Part shown: positions 8,644 through 16,490 of the stretch, piece after piece | How the letters are laid out: every line of letters starts with the position of its first letter | Position numbering within the stretch: position 1 is the first letter of the stretch | Origin: Bacillota bacterium | Lineage (GTDB): Bacteria > Bacillota > Clostridia > Christensenellales > Pumilibacteraceae | NCBI GenBank assembly: GCA_009779975.1 | Contig: WRAY01000008.1 | Location: 19,657 to 83,656 of the forward strand | DNA: 64,000 nucleotides | Direction of reading: 5' to 3' | Notes under the pieces: model-generated | What the model was told of the DNA's origin: nothing | The model's database searches: none | Seen by the model: only the letters and a program-made list of their open reading frames with translations | Translations under genes and position numbers: made by a program

Positions 8644-9453
8644 TTATTTTATTGCTTTTCTTCTGAACAAGAACACTCCGCCGATTGTGAAAGCGAAAAA
8701 ATATATTAATGGAATTCCAATGCCAAGACCAATGGTTCTTCCTGCATCGGATAATGGGGAACCTGACATAGCCACTAACAAATTTCTAAAGGTATGAGGA
8801 GTACTCATCATTATTCCCTCAATAGCATTTGAGCCGGTTGAGACAAACATAATAATCATTGATGCAATCATGTCTATTATAAAAATAATAGCAATGTTTA
8901 TTCCGATACCTGCGGCACGGGACTTTAGCAGGAGGGAAATGAAAGTCATTATTGAAATCATTGCGATATAGATAGGAATGAATAGTAGTATTGTGCGAAG
9001 AAGATATTCAGGGAAATAAAATCCGCCTGCTGCAAATCCTGCGCCTAAAATAGAAAATACAAAATTAATAACAAAAAATATAGAACCAATAATCAAAGAA
9101 ACTGTGAGTGAAGAAAGATATATTTTTTCTCTTGAGTTTCCGCTAATAATTTTATTGCGTATGGTATTAAAAGTGTGATCTCCACCAATAAAAATTGAAA
9201 CTGTTATAGCAATAAATATTGAAGAACTCGCTAATAATACCATAGAGAATATCATCTCTGGCGGAAAGTCAATATCCATTCCCGGCATTTCGGGCATTCC
9301 TTCAAGGTCAATGTTTGAATAAAGCATAACAACAAACCTCATAAGAAGTGCCATAAGGAAAATATATCCTATATTGACGCCAATCAGGATAAACATTGGT
9401 TTGTTGCGAACGAGTCGTCCCAAATCTGATTTTATTAAATTAAATGCTTTCAT
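8644..9453 (-). CDS. ABC-2 family transporter permease
   Basis: Membrane protein of 269 residues with about six hydrophobic segments, one near each end and four between, and a charged loop after the first pair containing MPEMPGMDIDFPPE. It has the architecture of ABC-2 permeases such as those paired with BcrA-like ATPases. The gene follows the ATPase on the same strand and they should form one transporter. Substrate is not predictable; lantibiotic or bacitracin-type export and membrane-stress roles are common for this pairing. Confidence 0.8.
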   Translation of the reverse strand: MKAFNLIKSDLGRLVRNKPMFILIGVNIGYIFLMALLMRFVVMLYSNIDLEGMPEMPGMDIDFPPEMIFSMVLLASSSIFIAITVSIFIGGDHTFNTIRNKIISGNSREKIYLSSLTVSLIIGSIFFVINFVFSILGAGFAAGGFYFPEYLLRTILLFIPIYIAMISIMTFISLLLKSRAAGIGINIAIIFIIDMIASMIIMFVSTGSNAIEGIMMSTPHTFRNLLVAMSGSPLSDAGRTIGLGIGIPLIYFFAFTIGGVFLFRRKAIK

Positions 9454-9519
9454 AGTATTTTAAGTTTACAATTCATAGTGATTGTAAATTACTTTTCAAC
9501 AAGTTGCAAGTTGAAATGA

Positions 9520-10449
9520 TTAAGCAGGGAAAACCTGTTTTATGTCCTCGTTTTTAATAAGATTAATAAAATAATCTTCCAATCCTTGTTCTGTCTTTTG
9601 AATGTTGGTGATTAAAACATTATTTTTGTTTGCTATTTGCAAGATTTGAGGCATTGCTTCATCACCGCCCCTAACAGTAATCCGTCCATCATTCATTTGA
9701 GTGGGGAAGTCTTTTGGGAGTTTGCTGAGCAATAACTCAGGGTTTGAACACTCAACAGTAATTGTGGTTCCGCATGAGTCGAAAACTTCTTGTGCAGTGA
9801 CTTCTTTAAGGAGTTTTCCGTGATGAATAAAACCATAACGAGTCGCAAACTTTAATAACTCCGTCAATATATGACTTGATATTAATATGGTTATTCCCAT
9901 CTCTTTATTCAAATGAACAAGTAAATTTCTGATTTCAATTATGCCCTCAGGGTCGAGTCCGTTTGTAGGCTCATCAAGCAACATAAACTTTGGGTCAACA
10001 ACAAGTGCCATTGCAATTCCAAGTCGTTGTCTCATTCCGAGCGAGAAGTTATTTGCTTTCTTTTTTGAATTAGGGTCAAGTCCTACAAATTCAAGAAGTT
10101 TTTGAGGTCTATCCGCAATTTCAACATTTGCAATTTTGCATTGAGCCCTAATATTTTCAACTGCATTAAGATTTAAATAAATTGAGGGTGTTTCAACCAT
10201 TGAACTAATTCTTTTTTCCGAATTAGGACTTTGAAAAAAGCCTTGCTTAACTTCTTCGCCAAACAAATTAAAACTACCAGAATTAGGTCTCACAAGTTGA
10301 GTAATCAAACGAATTAGAGTGGTCTTGCCCGAGCCGTTAAGCCCGACAAACCCATAAATATCGCCTGCATTCACTGTCATGTTAACATTATCAACGGCAT
10401 TTTGAATGCCATAGGTTTTTGTCAAATTAAAAGTTTCTAATATTTTCAT
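9520..10449 (-). CDS. ABC transporter ATP-binding protein (BcrA-like)
   Basis: ATPase subunit for the adjacent permease, 309 residues. Walker A is GLNGSGKTT, the signature is FSLGMRQRLGIAMAL, and Walker B is FMLLDEPTNGLDPEG; a C-terminal extension of about 90 residues is typical of the BcrA/CcmA group. I use MKILETFNLTKTYG as the start (10449) because the codons further upstream are repeat sequence. The gene lies between PP2C and the permease, suggesting that transport is under kinase and phosphatase control; that link is inferred from position only. Confidence 0.88.
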   Translation of the reverse strand: MKILETFNLTKTYGIQNAVDNVNMTVNAGDIYGFVGLNGSGKTTLIRLITQLVRPNSGSFNLFGEEVKQGFFQSPNSEKRISSMVETPSIYLNLNAVENIRAQCKIANVEIADRPQKLLEFVGLDPNSKKKANNFSLGMRQRLGIAMALVVDPKFMLLDEPTNGLDPEGIIEIRNLLVHLNKEMGITILISSHILTELLKFATRYGFIHHGKLLKEVTAQEVFDSCGTTITVECSNPELLLSKLPKDFPTQMNDGRITVRGGDEAMPQILQIANKNNVLITNIQKTEQGLEDYFINLIKNEDIKQVFPA

Positions 10450-10451
10450 AA

Positions 10452-10530
10452 TTTTTATAACGCATAAACGCACAATGAAGGATAGAGTTTAGTTAAATTA
10501 ATTCTAACAATCATTATGTGCTATGCGTTG
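10452..10530. repeat. palindromic repeat, 'gcgttrtgcg' family
   Basis: Arms aacgcataaacgcaca and tgtgctatgcgttg enclose the core gaaggatagag...ttaaattaattctaacaatc. The same arms and core recur at 18030, 27530 and 47540. It sits between the PP2C and ATPase genes, its end lying a few bases from the ATPase start. Confidence 0.8.
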
Positions 10531-10531
10531 A

Positions 10532-11284
10532 TTATTCAACTACTTTCACCACAATCGCTGAATAATTATCATTATATCGTTGAACTCGGCTCAAGAGTCT
10601 CAACTCCATTCTGTCAAGTGCCTCACTGGGCAATTTTGATATTTCCAAATCGTGTTCCATTTCGTCTTCATAGACATACTCCCAAAAGCCGTCAGTACAC
10701 AAAATAAAAGCATCACCAACTTCCAAAGGTTCCTTAATCTCGTGAAAATCGGGCGGAATATAATAATCCGACCCTAAAACTCTTGTTAATTTGTTTTGAT
10801 CTTTGTGAGTTCTGATATCACGAAGCGATATTTGACCTTGTTCGACCGCAACTTGGGAAAGGGAATGGTCAAGCGTTTGGTGCTGAAGTTTGTTTTTTTT
10901 GAAAAAATAAACCCTTGAGTCGCCGATGTGTCCGATAATAGAATTTTTCGCATTAGTTGCAACACACGCAATAGTCGTGCATGACGAAGAAATACGAGGA
11001 TTTTGTGATTTAAATGAGAGAATATTTTCATGACTTTCTCTTATGTAACTTTCAAAAAATTCCTTCTTAATAGCCCTGTCACTGTCAAGCGTCGCTATTT
11101 TTTCAAAATCAGAAATCACCTTCTCAGCACACATGCGAGAAGCAACCTCGCTCCCAACATATGAACCTAAGCCGTCGCAACAAACAAAACAAGCACCTTT
11201 CTCATCCATCATGGTGCTAAGAACATAATCTTGATTGTAATCGCGTCCGCCAATGCGTGTAATACTAGCCGCAAGAATTTTCAT
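10532..11284 (-). CDS. PP2C-type protein phosphatase
   Basis: Metal-dependent Ser/Thr phosphatase, 250 residues, the size of Stp1/PrpC proteins. Motifs visible: RIGGRDYNQDY near the N-terminus, CCDGLGSYVGSE (metal-binding Asp), IGHIGDSRVYFF and LCTDGFWEYV. It is the first gene of the minus-strand unit that ends with the kinase, so it probably reverses that kinase's phosphorylations. A promoter (TTGCGT, 17 bases, TATAAT) ends only 8 bases before the ATG, so the mRNA should be leaderless or carry a 1-2 base leader; no Shine-Dalgarno sequence is present. Confidence 0.9.
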   Translation of the reverse strand: MKILAASITRIGGRDYNQDYVLSTMMDEKGACFVCCDGLGSYVGSEVASRMCAEKVISDFEKIATLDSDRAIKKEFFESYIRESHENILSFKSQNPRISSSCTTIACVATNAKNSIIGHIGDSRVYFFKKNKLQHQTLDHSLSQVAVEQGQISLRDIRTHKDQNKLTRVLGSDYYIPPDFHEIKEPLEVGDAFILCTDGFWEYVYEDEMEHDLEISKLPSEALDRMELRLLSRVQRYNDNYSAIVVKVVE

Positions 11285-11292
11285 ATCAAGCC

Positions 11293-11321
11293 ATTATAAC
11301 ACAAAAAAAAAACAAACGCAA
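11293..11321 (-). promoter_or_regulatory. leaderless promoter of the PP2C unit
   Basis: Reading the minus strand: -35 TTGCGT (11321-11316), 17-base spacer, -10 TATAAT (11298-11293), then 8 bases to the ATG at 11284. The expected start point falls at or next to the start codon. Confidence 0.65.
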
Positions 11322-11410
11322 CTATTTTGAGACATTTTCACTCTTTTAAAAAAACAAAAAAATTCCCAACTTTTTTTGAAATAGAGTGGCAAAACTGTTG
11401 CAAATTTCCG

Positions 11411-11487
11411 TCCTAACCCAACTCGTTTTCCCGAACCAACTCAAATTTTTGACGAAATCTCAAGTGGTTTTCCCGAACCAACTCAAA
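11411..11487. repeat. direct repeat pair in the divergent spacer
   Basis: A 21-base sequence beginning gttttcccgaacc and ending aactcaaa occurs at 11425-11445 and again at 11467-11487, 42 bases apart; a third, partial copy (aacccaactc) starts near 11415. The pair lies in the 430-base spacer between the PP2C unit and the GTPase unit. It could be an operator with two sites. Confidence 0.6.
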
Positions 11488-11500
11488 AAAAATACGAAAT

Positions 11501-11537
11501 GAGCCACGAAACAGGGTGTTTCGATGGCTCATTTTTT
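11501..11537 (+). terminator. hairpin with T tract in the divergent spacer
   Basis: gagccacgaaaca pairs with tgtttcgatggctc (one bulged base), followed by attttttat. It lies upstream of the GTPase-unit promoter, so it may insulate the two divergent units or end a short transcript. Confidence 0.6.
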
Positions 11538-11635
11538 ATATGAGATGTATCACGAAATGAATATTGCTTTATGTTTTTTATGGTAACATCAAGAAAAAGA
11601 ATATATTTACATTTTAATAAGGAGCGTTGAAAGGC

Positions 11636-11664
11636 TTGTCAAACAATGTCGAATATGGTAGAAT
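11636..11664 (+). promoter_or_regulatory. promoter of the GTPase unit
   Basis: -35 TTGTCA (11636-11641), 17-base spacer, -10 TAGAAT (11659-11664). The stretch aaaggcttg before it and atgtcgaa within the spacer are also found in the helicase promoter at 13716, suggesting common control. Confidence 0.65.
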
Positions 11665-11713
11665 TAAAATAGGCAATTGAAAAATTGTCTCAAATTTTTA
11701 GAGGAGGAGAGTG

Positions 11714-11989
11714 GTGCTATTAACCATAAATATAACTTTAATGCCGATATACGATAAAAAGGATTCAGAGCGAGAAAAATTTATAGAAAAAGAGAAGCAT
11801 TTGAGGATAATCACAATTCTAGCAGTTATAGTTGGAGTTGTGGCTACAGTAATTTTAGTGCTTGATTTAGTTTTATGGCAATCAATTTTTGCAACTATTA
11901 TTGCTATAGTTTCTCATGTGATAAATTCTGCTCTTTTAATCTATACTCTTGTCAAAAATAAAGTAGAAATGGAGGATAAAAACAAATGA
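11714..11989 (+). CDS. small two-helix membrane protein of the GTPase unit
   Basis: About 91 residues with a charged N-terminal third (DKKDSEREKFIEKEKHLR) and two strongly hydrophobic segments separated by a short turn, ending in a basic and acidic tail. I choose the GTG at 11714, six bases after the ribosome site AGGAGG (11702-11707); the GTG at 11711 is too close. The stop overlaps the GTPase start as ATGA, so translation is coupled. It probably anchors or senses for the GTPase. No family recognised. Confidence 0.75.
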   Translation: MLLTINITLMPIYDKKDSEREKFIEKEKHLRIITILAVIVGVVATVILVLDLVLWQSIFATIIAIVSHVINSALLIYTLVKNKVEMEDKNK

Positions 11990-13011
11990 GAGTTTCAATG
12001 TTGGGTTATACAAATGCGGGAAAAACAACTTATTTATCATCAATGCTTGGACAGTTGTTTCAAGGTAAAGTTGAGGGTTTTTCTGTTCGTGCGGCTAATG
12101 ATGCCAATGAGGCAGCCGTTCATCGTGTTATAAATCAAATAAATCAATTATATAGTGAAAGCAGGTTTCCCGATGCAACAGCAGCAGGCAATGATATAAC
12201 AAATCTCGAATTGTCGCTATGGCATGGCAATAATTTTATCATGGATTTTTCCTTTATTGACTACAGAGGTGGTGCTATAGTGCCTGTGGCGGAGGGCAAT
12301 TCAACGCAAGAGGCGGAAGCCCTTGCTCTTGCGTTGTTGGCAACGGATGTCGTATTGGTTTTTACTGATGCGATACTACTTAATCATCATTTAGGGAACT
12401 TAAATATTGCGAGAACAAAACTTGGCGTTCCTATGATTACAACGATACTGTTGCAAGCAGTAAAAAAGGCGAGACAAGTCAATAAGGAATTGAATATAAT
12501 TTTTGTGTTGTCAAAGGCGGATGCTAGTAATTTAGATAATGATAGAGTAGAGAGTTTGAAACTCAAGGTAGAAGACTTATATACAAATTTTTTCACACAA
12601 GTTCCAAGTGCTAGATGCAAAGTAGTAGAAATTGGGGTGGTTGGCAGAGGGCAGGTTGAAACAACTGTTAGAGATGAAAGGAATGATGGGGGATTAGTTA
12701 CGAGAGTAAAAAATGAGTTGATTGGCTATAATCATAAACCGTTGAATGTAGTATCTCTCTTGGCATTGTCAGGAATTGAGGCTATTGGCAATGTTTCGAG
12801 AAACAATGCAGAGGTTGCAAAATTGCTTATGGCGCAAAAAGACTTAACAGCAGGTTTTTTGAATAAATTTATTGACAGGGTTTTTAGAGGGAGTAGAGAA
12901 ATTATTAGACAGAGAGATTTGCAAGAGGAGTTTGACAAATCAAATAAGGCTTTGCAAAGTTTATCAAATTTTATTCCAGAATTACAAAATGTAATAAGGA
13001 AAAAACTATAA
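11986..13011 (+). CDS. TRAFAC-like GTPase, resembling 'double-GTPase' proteins
   Basis: 341 residues. The P-loop GYTNAGKTT is at residues 7-15, the Mg-binding DYRG at 92-95, and SKAD at 176-179 takes the place of the NKxD guanine motif. The C-terminal third is helical and charged. This pattern fits the GTPases of conflict-type systems often annotated as double-GTPase or TRAFAC clade proteins, which occur with small membrane proteins and adaptors. Translation is coupled to the membrane protein upstream and the unknown gene follows after 19 bases with its own ribosome site (caaggaga). GTPase is well supported; membership in a named conflict family is inferred. Confidence 0.8.
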   Translation: MRVSMLGYTNAGKTTYLSSMLGQLFQGKVEGFSVRAANDANEAAVHRVINQINQLYSESRFPDATAAGNDITNLELSLWHGNNFIMDFSFIDYRGGAIVPVAEGNSTQEAEALALALLATDVVLVFTDAILLNHHLGNLNIARTKLGVPMITTILLQAVKKARQVNKELNIIFVLSKADASNLDNDRVESLKLKVEDLYTNFFTQVPSARCKVVEIGVVGRGQVETTVRDERNDGGLVTRVKNELIGYNHKPLNVVSLLALSGIEAIGNVSRNNAEVAKLLMAQKDLTAGFLNKFIDRVFRGSREIIRQRDLQEEFDKSNKALQSLSNFIPELQNVIRKKL

Positions 13012-13030
13012 AATTTCAAGGAGATACTTT

Positions 13031-13627
13031 ATGTTAAAAATCAATGTAAGTCCTTTGTATTATTCAAGGACATTTTATACTGATTATAGGTGGATATATT
13101 TAGATAGCAGATTGTGTCAAGAAAGCGTTGCTGGAATTGATAATGATTTTTCACATATGGATAGAAATAAAAATTTATTTCTAGGTCGTCCGCATTTGTT
13201 TGTTAGGAGGCATCTAGATGGTGCAGTGTCTTTCTATAAGTATTCTCTCGCTGGCGAAGATGATTCGGGAGGTAGGAGGATATTTTCGTTGTCAGGATAT
13301 ACTTTTTTTCCACATGATTCTGGAAGCAAGTCATTGGAATTGTTAAGTTTGATTTCAAGTTATTTGTTCAATAACAATATAAATTTTGATAGAACAAAAA
13401 TAAAAGACAAGAGTGCAGGAATACACTTGAGTGAGGAAATGGAGTTATCAAATCTTGAAAAGTATGTTTTTGAAAAACCAAGATACGATGTGGATAAGTT
13501 TTTAATATCAGAGTATTTTGTTGATGGTTTTCTTATTTCAATTGACGAATTTCAAAGATATAATATATCTAAATTGCCACCTCAGCCAGTTGCTGAAATT
13601 GATGGCGGTAATGGGAAGAGAAGATAA
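13031..13627 (+). CDS. unknown protein, third gene of the GTPase unit
   Basis: 198 residues, no hydrophobic segment, mixed alpha/beta look, rich in Tyr and Phe (YYSRTFYTDYRWIYLD near the N-terminus) with a tail ending in basic residues. I do not recognise a family. It is in the same operon as the GTPase, before a strong terminator, so it is most likely the GTPase's adaptor or effector. Confidence 0.75.
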   Translation: MLKINVSPLYYSRTFYTDYRWIYLDSRLCQESVAGIDNDFSHMDRNKNLFLGRPHLFVRRHLDGAVSFYKYSLAGEDDSGGRRIFSLSGYTFFPHDSGSKSLELLSLISSYLFNNNINFDRTKIKDKSAGIHLSEEMELSNLEKYVFEKPRYDVDKFLISEYFVDGFLISIDEFQRYNISKLPPQPVAEIDGGNGKRR

Positions 13628-13650
13628 GAGTAGTTATTGGTTGTTTTGTA

Positions 13651-13682
13651 AAAAGTCTATAGAAACCTATAGACTTTTGTTA
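13651..13682 (+). terminator. intrinsic terminator of the GTPase unit
   Basis: Perfect arms aaaagtctatag and ctatagactttt with an aaac loop, followed by gttattttat. Confidence 0.85.
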
Positions 13683-13715
13683 TTTTATGGAATTTAAGGT
13701 GAGGCGGGCAAAGGC

Positions 13716-13744
13716 TTGCTTTTCATGTCGAAATTTGGTATAAT
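13716..13744 (+). promoter_or_regulatory. leaderless promoter of the helicase gene
   Basis: -35 TTGCTT (13716-13721), 17-base spacer, -10 TATAAT (13739-13744), then 8 bases to the GTG at 13753. It shares aaaggcttg and atgtcgaa with the GTPase-unit promoter. Confidence 0.65.
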
Positions 13745-13752
13745 TATCGTGC

Positions 13753-15426
13753 GTGGAAAAAGACAAAATCAATATTTCAAATAAGTATCAAGCGGCGTAT
13801 ACGGCTAAGGTTTTGAGCGGGCGTGAGGGGCTGGGGGAAATTGGAAACCTTATTCCTGTCTTGTTTGATGCGAATGTTGAGTTGTTGCCTCATCAAGTGA
13901 GGGCGGCAGTTTTTGGAACGCAAGGAATGGGCGAGGCTCTCTTATGTTGTGAAGAGGTGGGGCTTGGAAAGACAGTTATTGCTGGACTCATATTATGCGA
14001 GAAGATGGCGAGAGGGGCGAGGAATGTCCTCATTGTTTGCCCAGCGAACCTAAGACAACAGTGGAAAAATGAACTTTGGGAAAAGTTTGGAATTGAGTCA
14101 GTTTTACTTGGCGGAGCGGACGACATAACCGCCGAGGCACAAGTTGTCATTTCATCATATCAAATGGCTCACCTTAGAGCAAAGGAACTATCTAGCAAGC
14201 ATTGGGATATTGCAGTTTTTGACGAGGCGCATCGCTTGCGTAATTTCTACAAAGACGATGCTGTTATTGCAAAAAGCCTCTATGAACTCTCGGCTGGAGC
14301 GTTCAAGATTTTGCTTACGGCAACACCACTACATAACTCGCTCCTTGAGTTGTATGGACTTGTTAGTTTTGCGTATCCAGACTTTTTTGGCTCTCTTGAA
14401 ACATTCAGAAATCGTTACATAACAAACGCAAGCGAAGAGCGGATGAGAGAACTGTCGAATAGGCTCAAGACAATCATGACCCGAACGCTTCGCCAAAGCG
14501 TGAAAGAATATATCAAATTCACAAACCGAGTGAGCAGCGATGTTGGATATAATTGGAGCGAGGCGGAGAATGAATTGCATATCGCGCTCATTCGATTTAT
14601 CGCAAGTGACTGCAAGTGTTTTGGCGTTTATCGGGGGCTGTTCGGAGCGTTATTGTTGAAAAGGTTATCTAGCAGCAGAGTTGCGTTTGAGAGCAGTCTA
14701 GGGCATATTATCGCCACTATACGCACGGCGCTCGATGGCAAAGGCATTGATTGCGTTATTGAAGACGAAGAAAGCGAGGAAACAGTGACGGCGAGATTTG
14801 TTTATCCGCCGAGCATTATCGAGCGGGTCAAGGATGAACTCCAATCGCTTGAGGCAATTCTTGAGATGTCAGAAAGCATCAAGACTGACAGCAAGATTTC
14901 AAGGTTGCAAGACACAATCGCCGAAGCTCTAGTCAAGTCAAAACGACTAGGGGAAAATCAAAAAGTCATTATTTTCACCGAGAGCGTTGTCACGGCGGAG
15001 CATATTTTTTCACATATCAAAAAATCAAACAAGCCTCTTTTAATGACTGGCAACACCCATGACAAAGACAAGGTGAGAGCTGAGTTTTAAAAGACTAACG
15101 CCCAAGTTTTGATTTCAACAGAGGTCGGAGCGGAGGGGTTGAATTTGCAATTTTGCTCAAACATTATCAACTATGATTTGCCCTACAACCCTCAACGCAT
15201 TGAGCAGCGAATAGGTAGATGTCACCGCTACGGACAAAAACACGATGTCGCAGTTTTCAATTTTGTCAACCATTCATCATATATCGACCAGCGAGTCTAT
15301 GGCATTCTCAAAGAAAAGTTTGGACTTTTTGATGGGTTGTTCGGAGCGAGTGATGGCGTTATTGGAGTGCTTGAGAATATAGGTTTTGAAAACCATGTCG
15401 CAGAAATTTACGAATTGCTCTTTTGA
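13753..15426 (+). pseudogene. SNF2-family helicase, interrupted and truncated
   Basis: RapA-like SNF2 ATPase. Starting at the GTG at 13753 it has EEVGLGKTVIAGL (Walker A, about 66-78), VFDEAHRLRN (Walker B, 157-160) and LLTATPLHNS. An in-frame TAA at 15088-15090 (after VRAEF) interrupts the C-terminal lobe, which resumes in the same frame with QVLISTEVGAEGLNLQF and RIEQRIGRCHRYGQ. The stop lies between helicase motifs, so the truncated product would be inactive. The frame then ends at 15426 (EIYELLF), short of the several hundred residues that usually follow, directly against a permease fragment. A single substitution (AAA to TAA) would explain the stop. Readthrough cannot be excluded. Confidence 0.85.
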
Positions 15427-15833
15427 TGGGACTTGGAATTGGTGTTGTCATTGACGCTATCACTGAAAGAGTTTCAAGCGACCCTACTATTTTTGCTGCG
15501 CCGAATTATGTGTCAATGCTATTTACGATGGTGGCTCTGGCTTTCGGAACATATTCACTGACTGTCGGCATTCAAACTCCGTTCTTCTATAAATTCGGCT
15601 ACAAAAAAGGAAGAATTTTCATGTGGATTCCACTATTGATTGTTATCATTGTTCTCAATCTTCCATGGCTTTTGAATATTATTGCCGACATAGAATTTAA
15701 TGTTTTTGACTTCATCTTAAGAAATCAAATAAGCAGACTTATATCAAGTTTTGTTTTTGTAGGGGTCGGAACTTTGATATTAATAGGTTCATTTTTCCTG
15801 TCAAGAAAAATGTATCTAAAGAAAAATATTTAA
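15423..15833 (+). pseudogene. C-terminal fragment of an ABC-2 permease
   Basis: An open frame overlapping the helicase stop by four bases encodes about 136 residues with four hydrophobic segments. TPFFYKFGYKKGRIFMW is typical of ABC_2_membrane_5-type permeases near their C-terminal half. The usual N-terminal segments are missing and no ribosome site is present. It looks like the 3' end of a permease gene joined to the helicase by a deletion or recombination. It could still be translated by coupling, but function is unlikely. Confidence 0.6.
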
Positions 15834-15846
15834 AGAAACAAGTGGA

Positions 15847-15885
15847 CGAGGGAAAGTGTCAAAACGGCACTTTCCCTCGGGTTCT
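15847..15885. terminator. hairpin after the helicase/permease remnant
   Basis: A perfect 12-base inverted repeat, cgagggaaagtg (15847-15858) and cactttccctcg (15868-15879), with a 9-base loop. The following T content is low (ggttctttg), so termination may be weak. Confidence 0.55.
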
Positions 15886-15899
15886 TTGTGTTTGCAGTA

Positions 15900-16265
15900 A
15901 AATTTAATTTATGACACCAAAACTGTTTACAAGCATCTTTGATACTTTTGACGAAGAATGTTGATAAAAGCAAAACCCGACAAAAGCATTTAAAACACTT
16001 GACAAGGTTTTTTTTATATGATAAAATGATATAATCACAGAGTAGGTAATTTGCGTTATAGTGCCAAAAGATGGGATGTCGCTTTTGGACGAAAAGTTTT
16101 GAAAAGTATCTTTGATGCTTTTGACGGAGAGTGCTGATATTAGCAGAACCCAAAACATTTGATAATAATTTTCAATGGTTTTGGTGGTGAATGCTAATAT
16201 TAGCAGGACTTGGCAAAAGTGTTGATAACGCTTGACAAAAAACTTGCGACAAATTACTGCGTCCG
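15900..16265. repeat. array of TTGACA-type stem-loop repeats in a 650-base spacer
   Basis: The spacer before the ECF gene holds several diverged copies of a repeat with words atctttgatacttttgacg, tgctgatattagcag and acaaaagtgttga ending in cttgaca. Copies lie at about 15935-16012, 16095-16150 and 16185-16243. One copy supplies a TTGACA at 16002-16007 with ataaaatg downstream, which may be an active promoter. I see no gene between 15834 and 16490. Confidence 0.65.
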
Positions 16266-16465
16266 CTGTTAGAAGTATTTGGAATATATTTTTATGAATT
16301 TTAATTGCAGATTTTTTGGGGCTTTTGTGACAAGTGAGCGATTTTGACTAATTCGTAGTAAGACTGCGGCAAGGAAAATTAGCGAAAAGTGACACAAAAA
16401 CAACAAAAAAGATGCATTGAAAGTTCATGAAGACAGATTCGTTAAAAATACTTTATATTTGCGAG

Positions 16466-16490
16466 ACCTCTTTGAAAAGGAGGTTTTTTC
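16466..16490 (+). promoter_or_regulatory. hairpin that would hide the ribosome site of the ECF gene
   Basis: acctc (16466-16470) pairs with gaggt of the ribosome site ggaggt (16479-16484) across a tttgaaaag loop, and a run of six T follows, immediately before the ATG at 16491. The structure could act as a translational switch or a short attenuator. No known riboswitch consensus was seen upstream. Confidence 0.45.
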
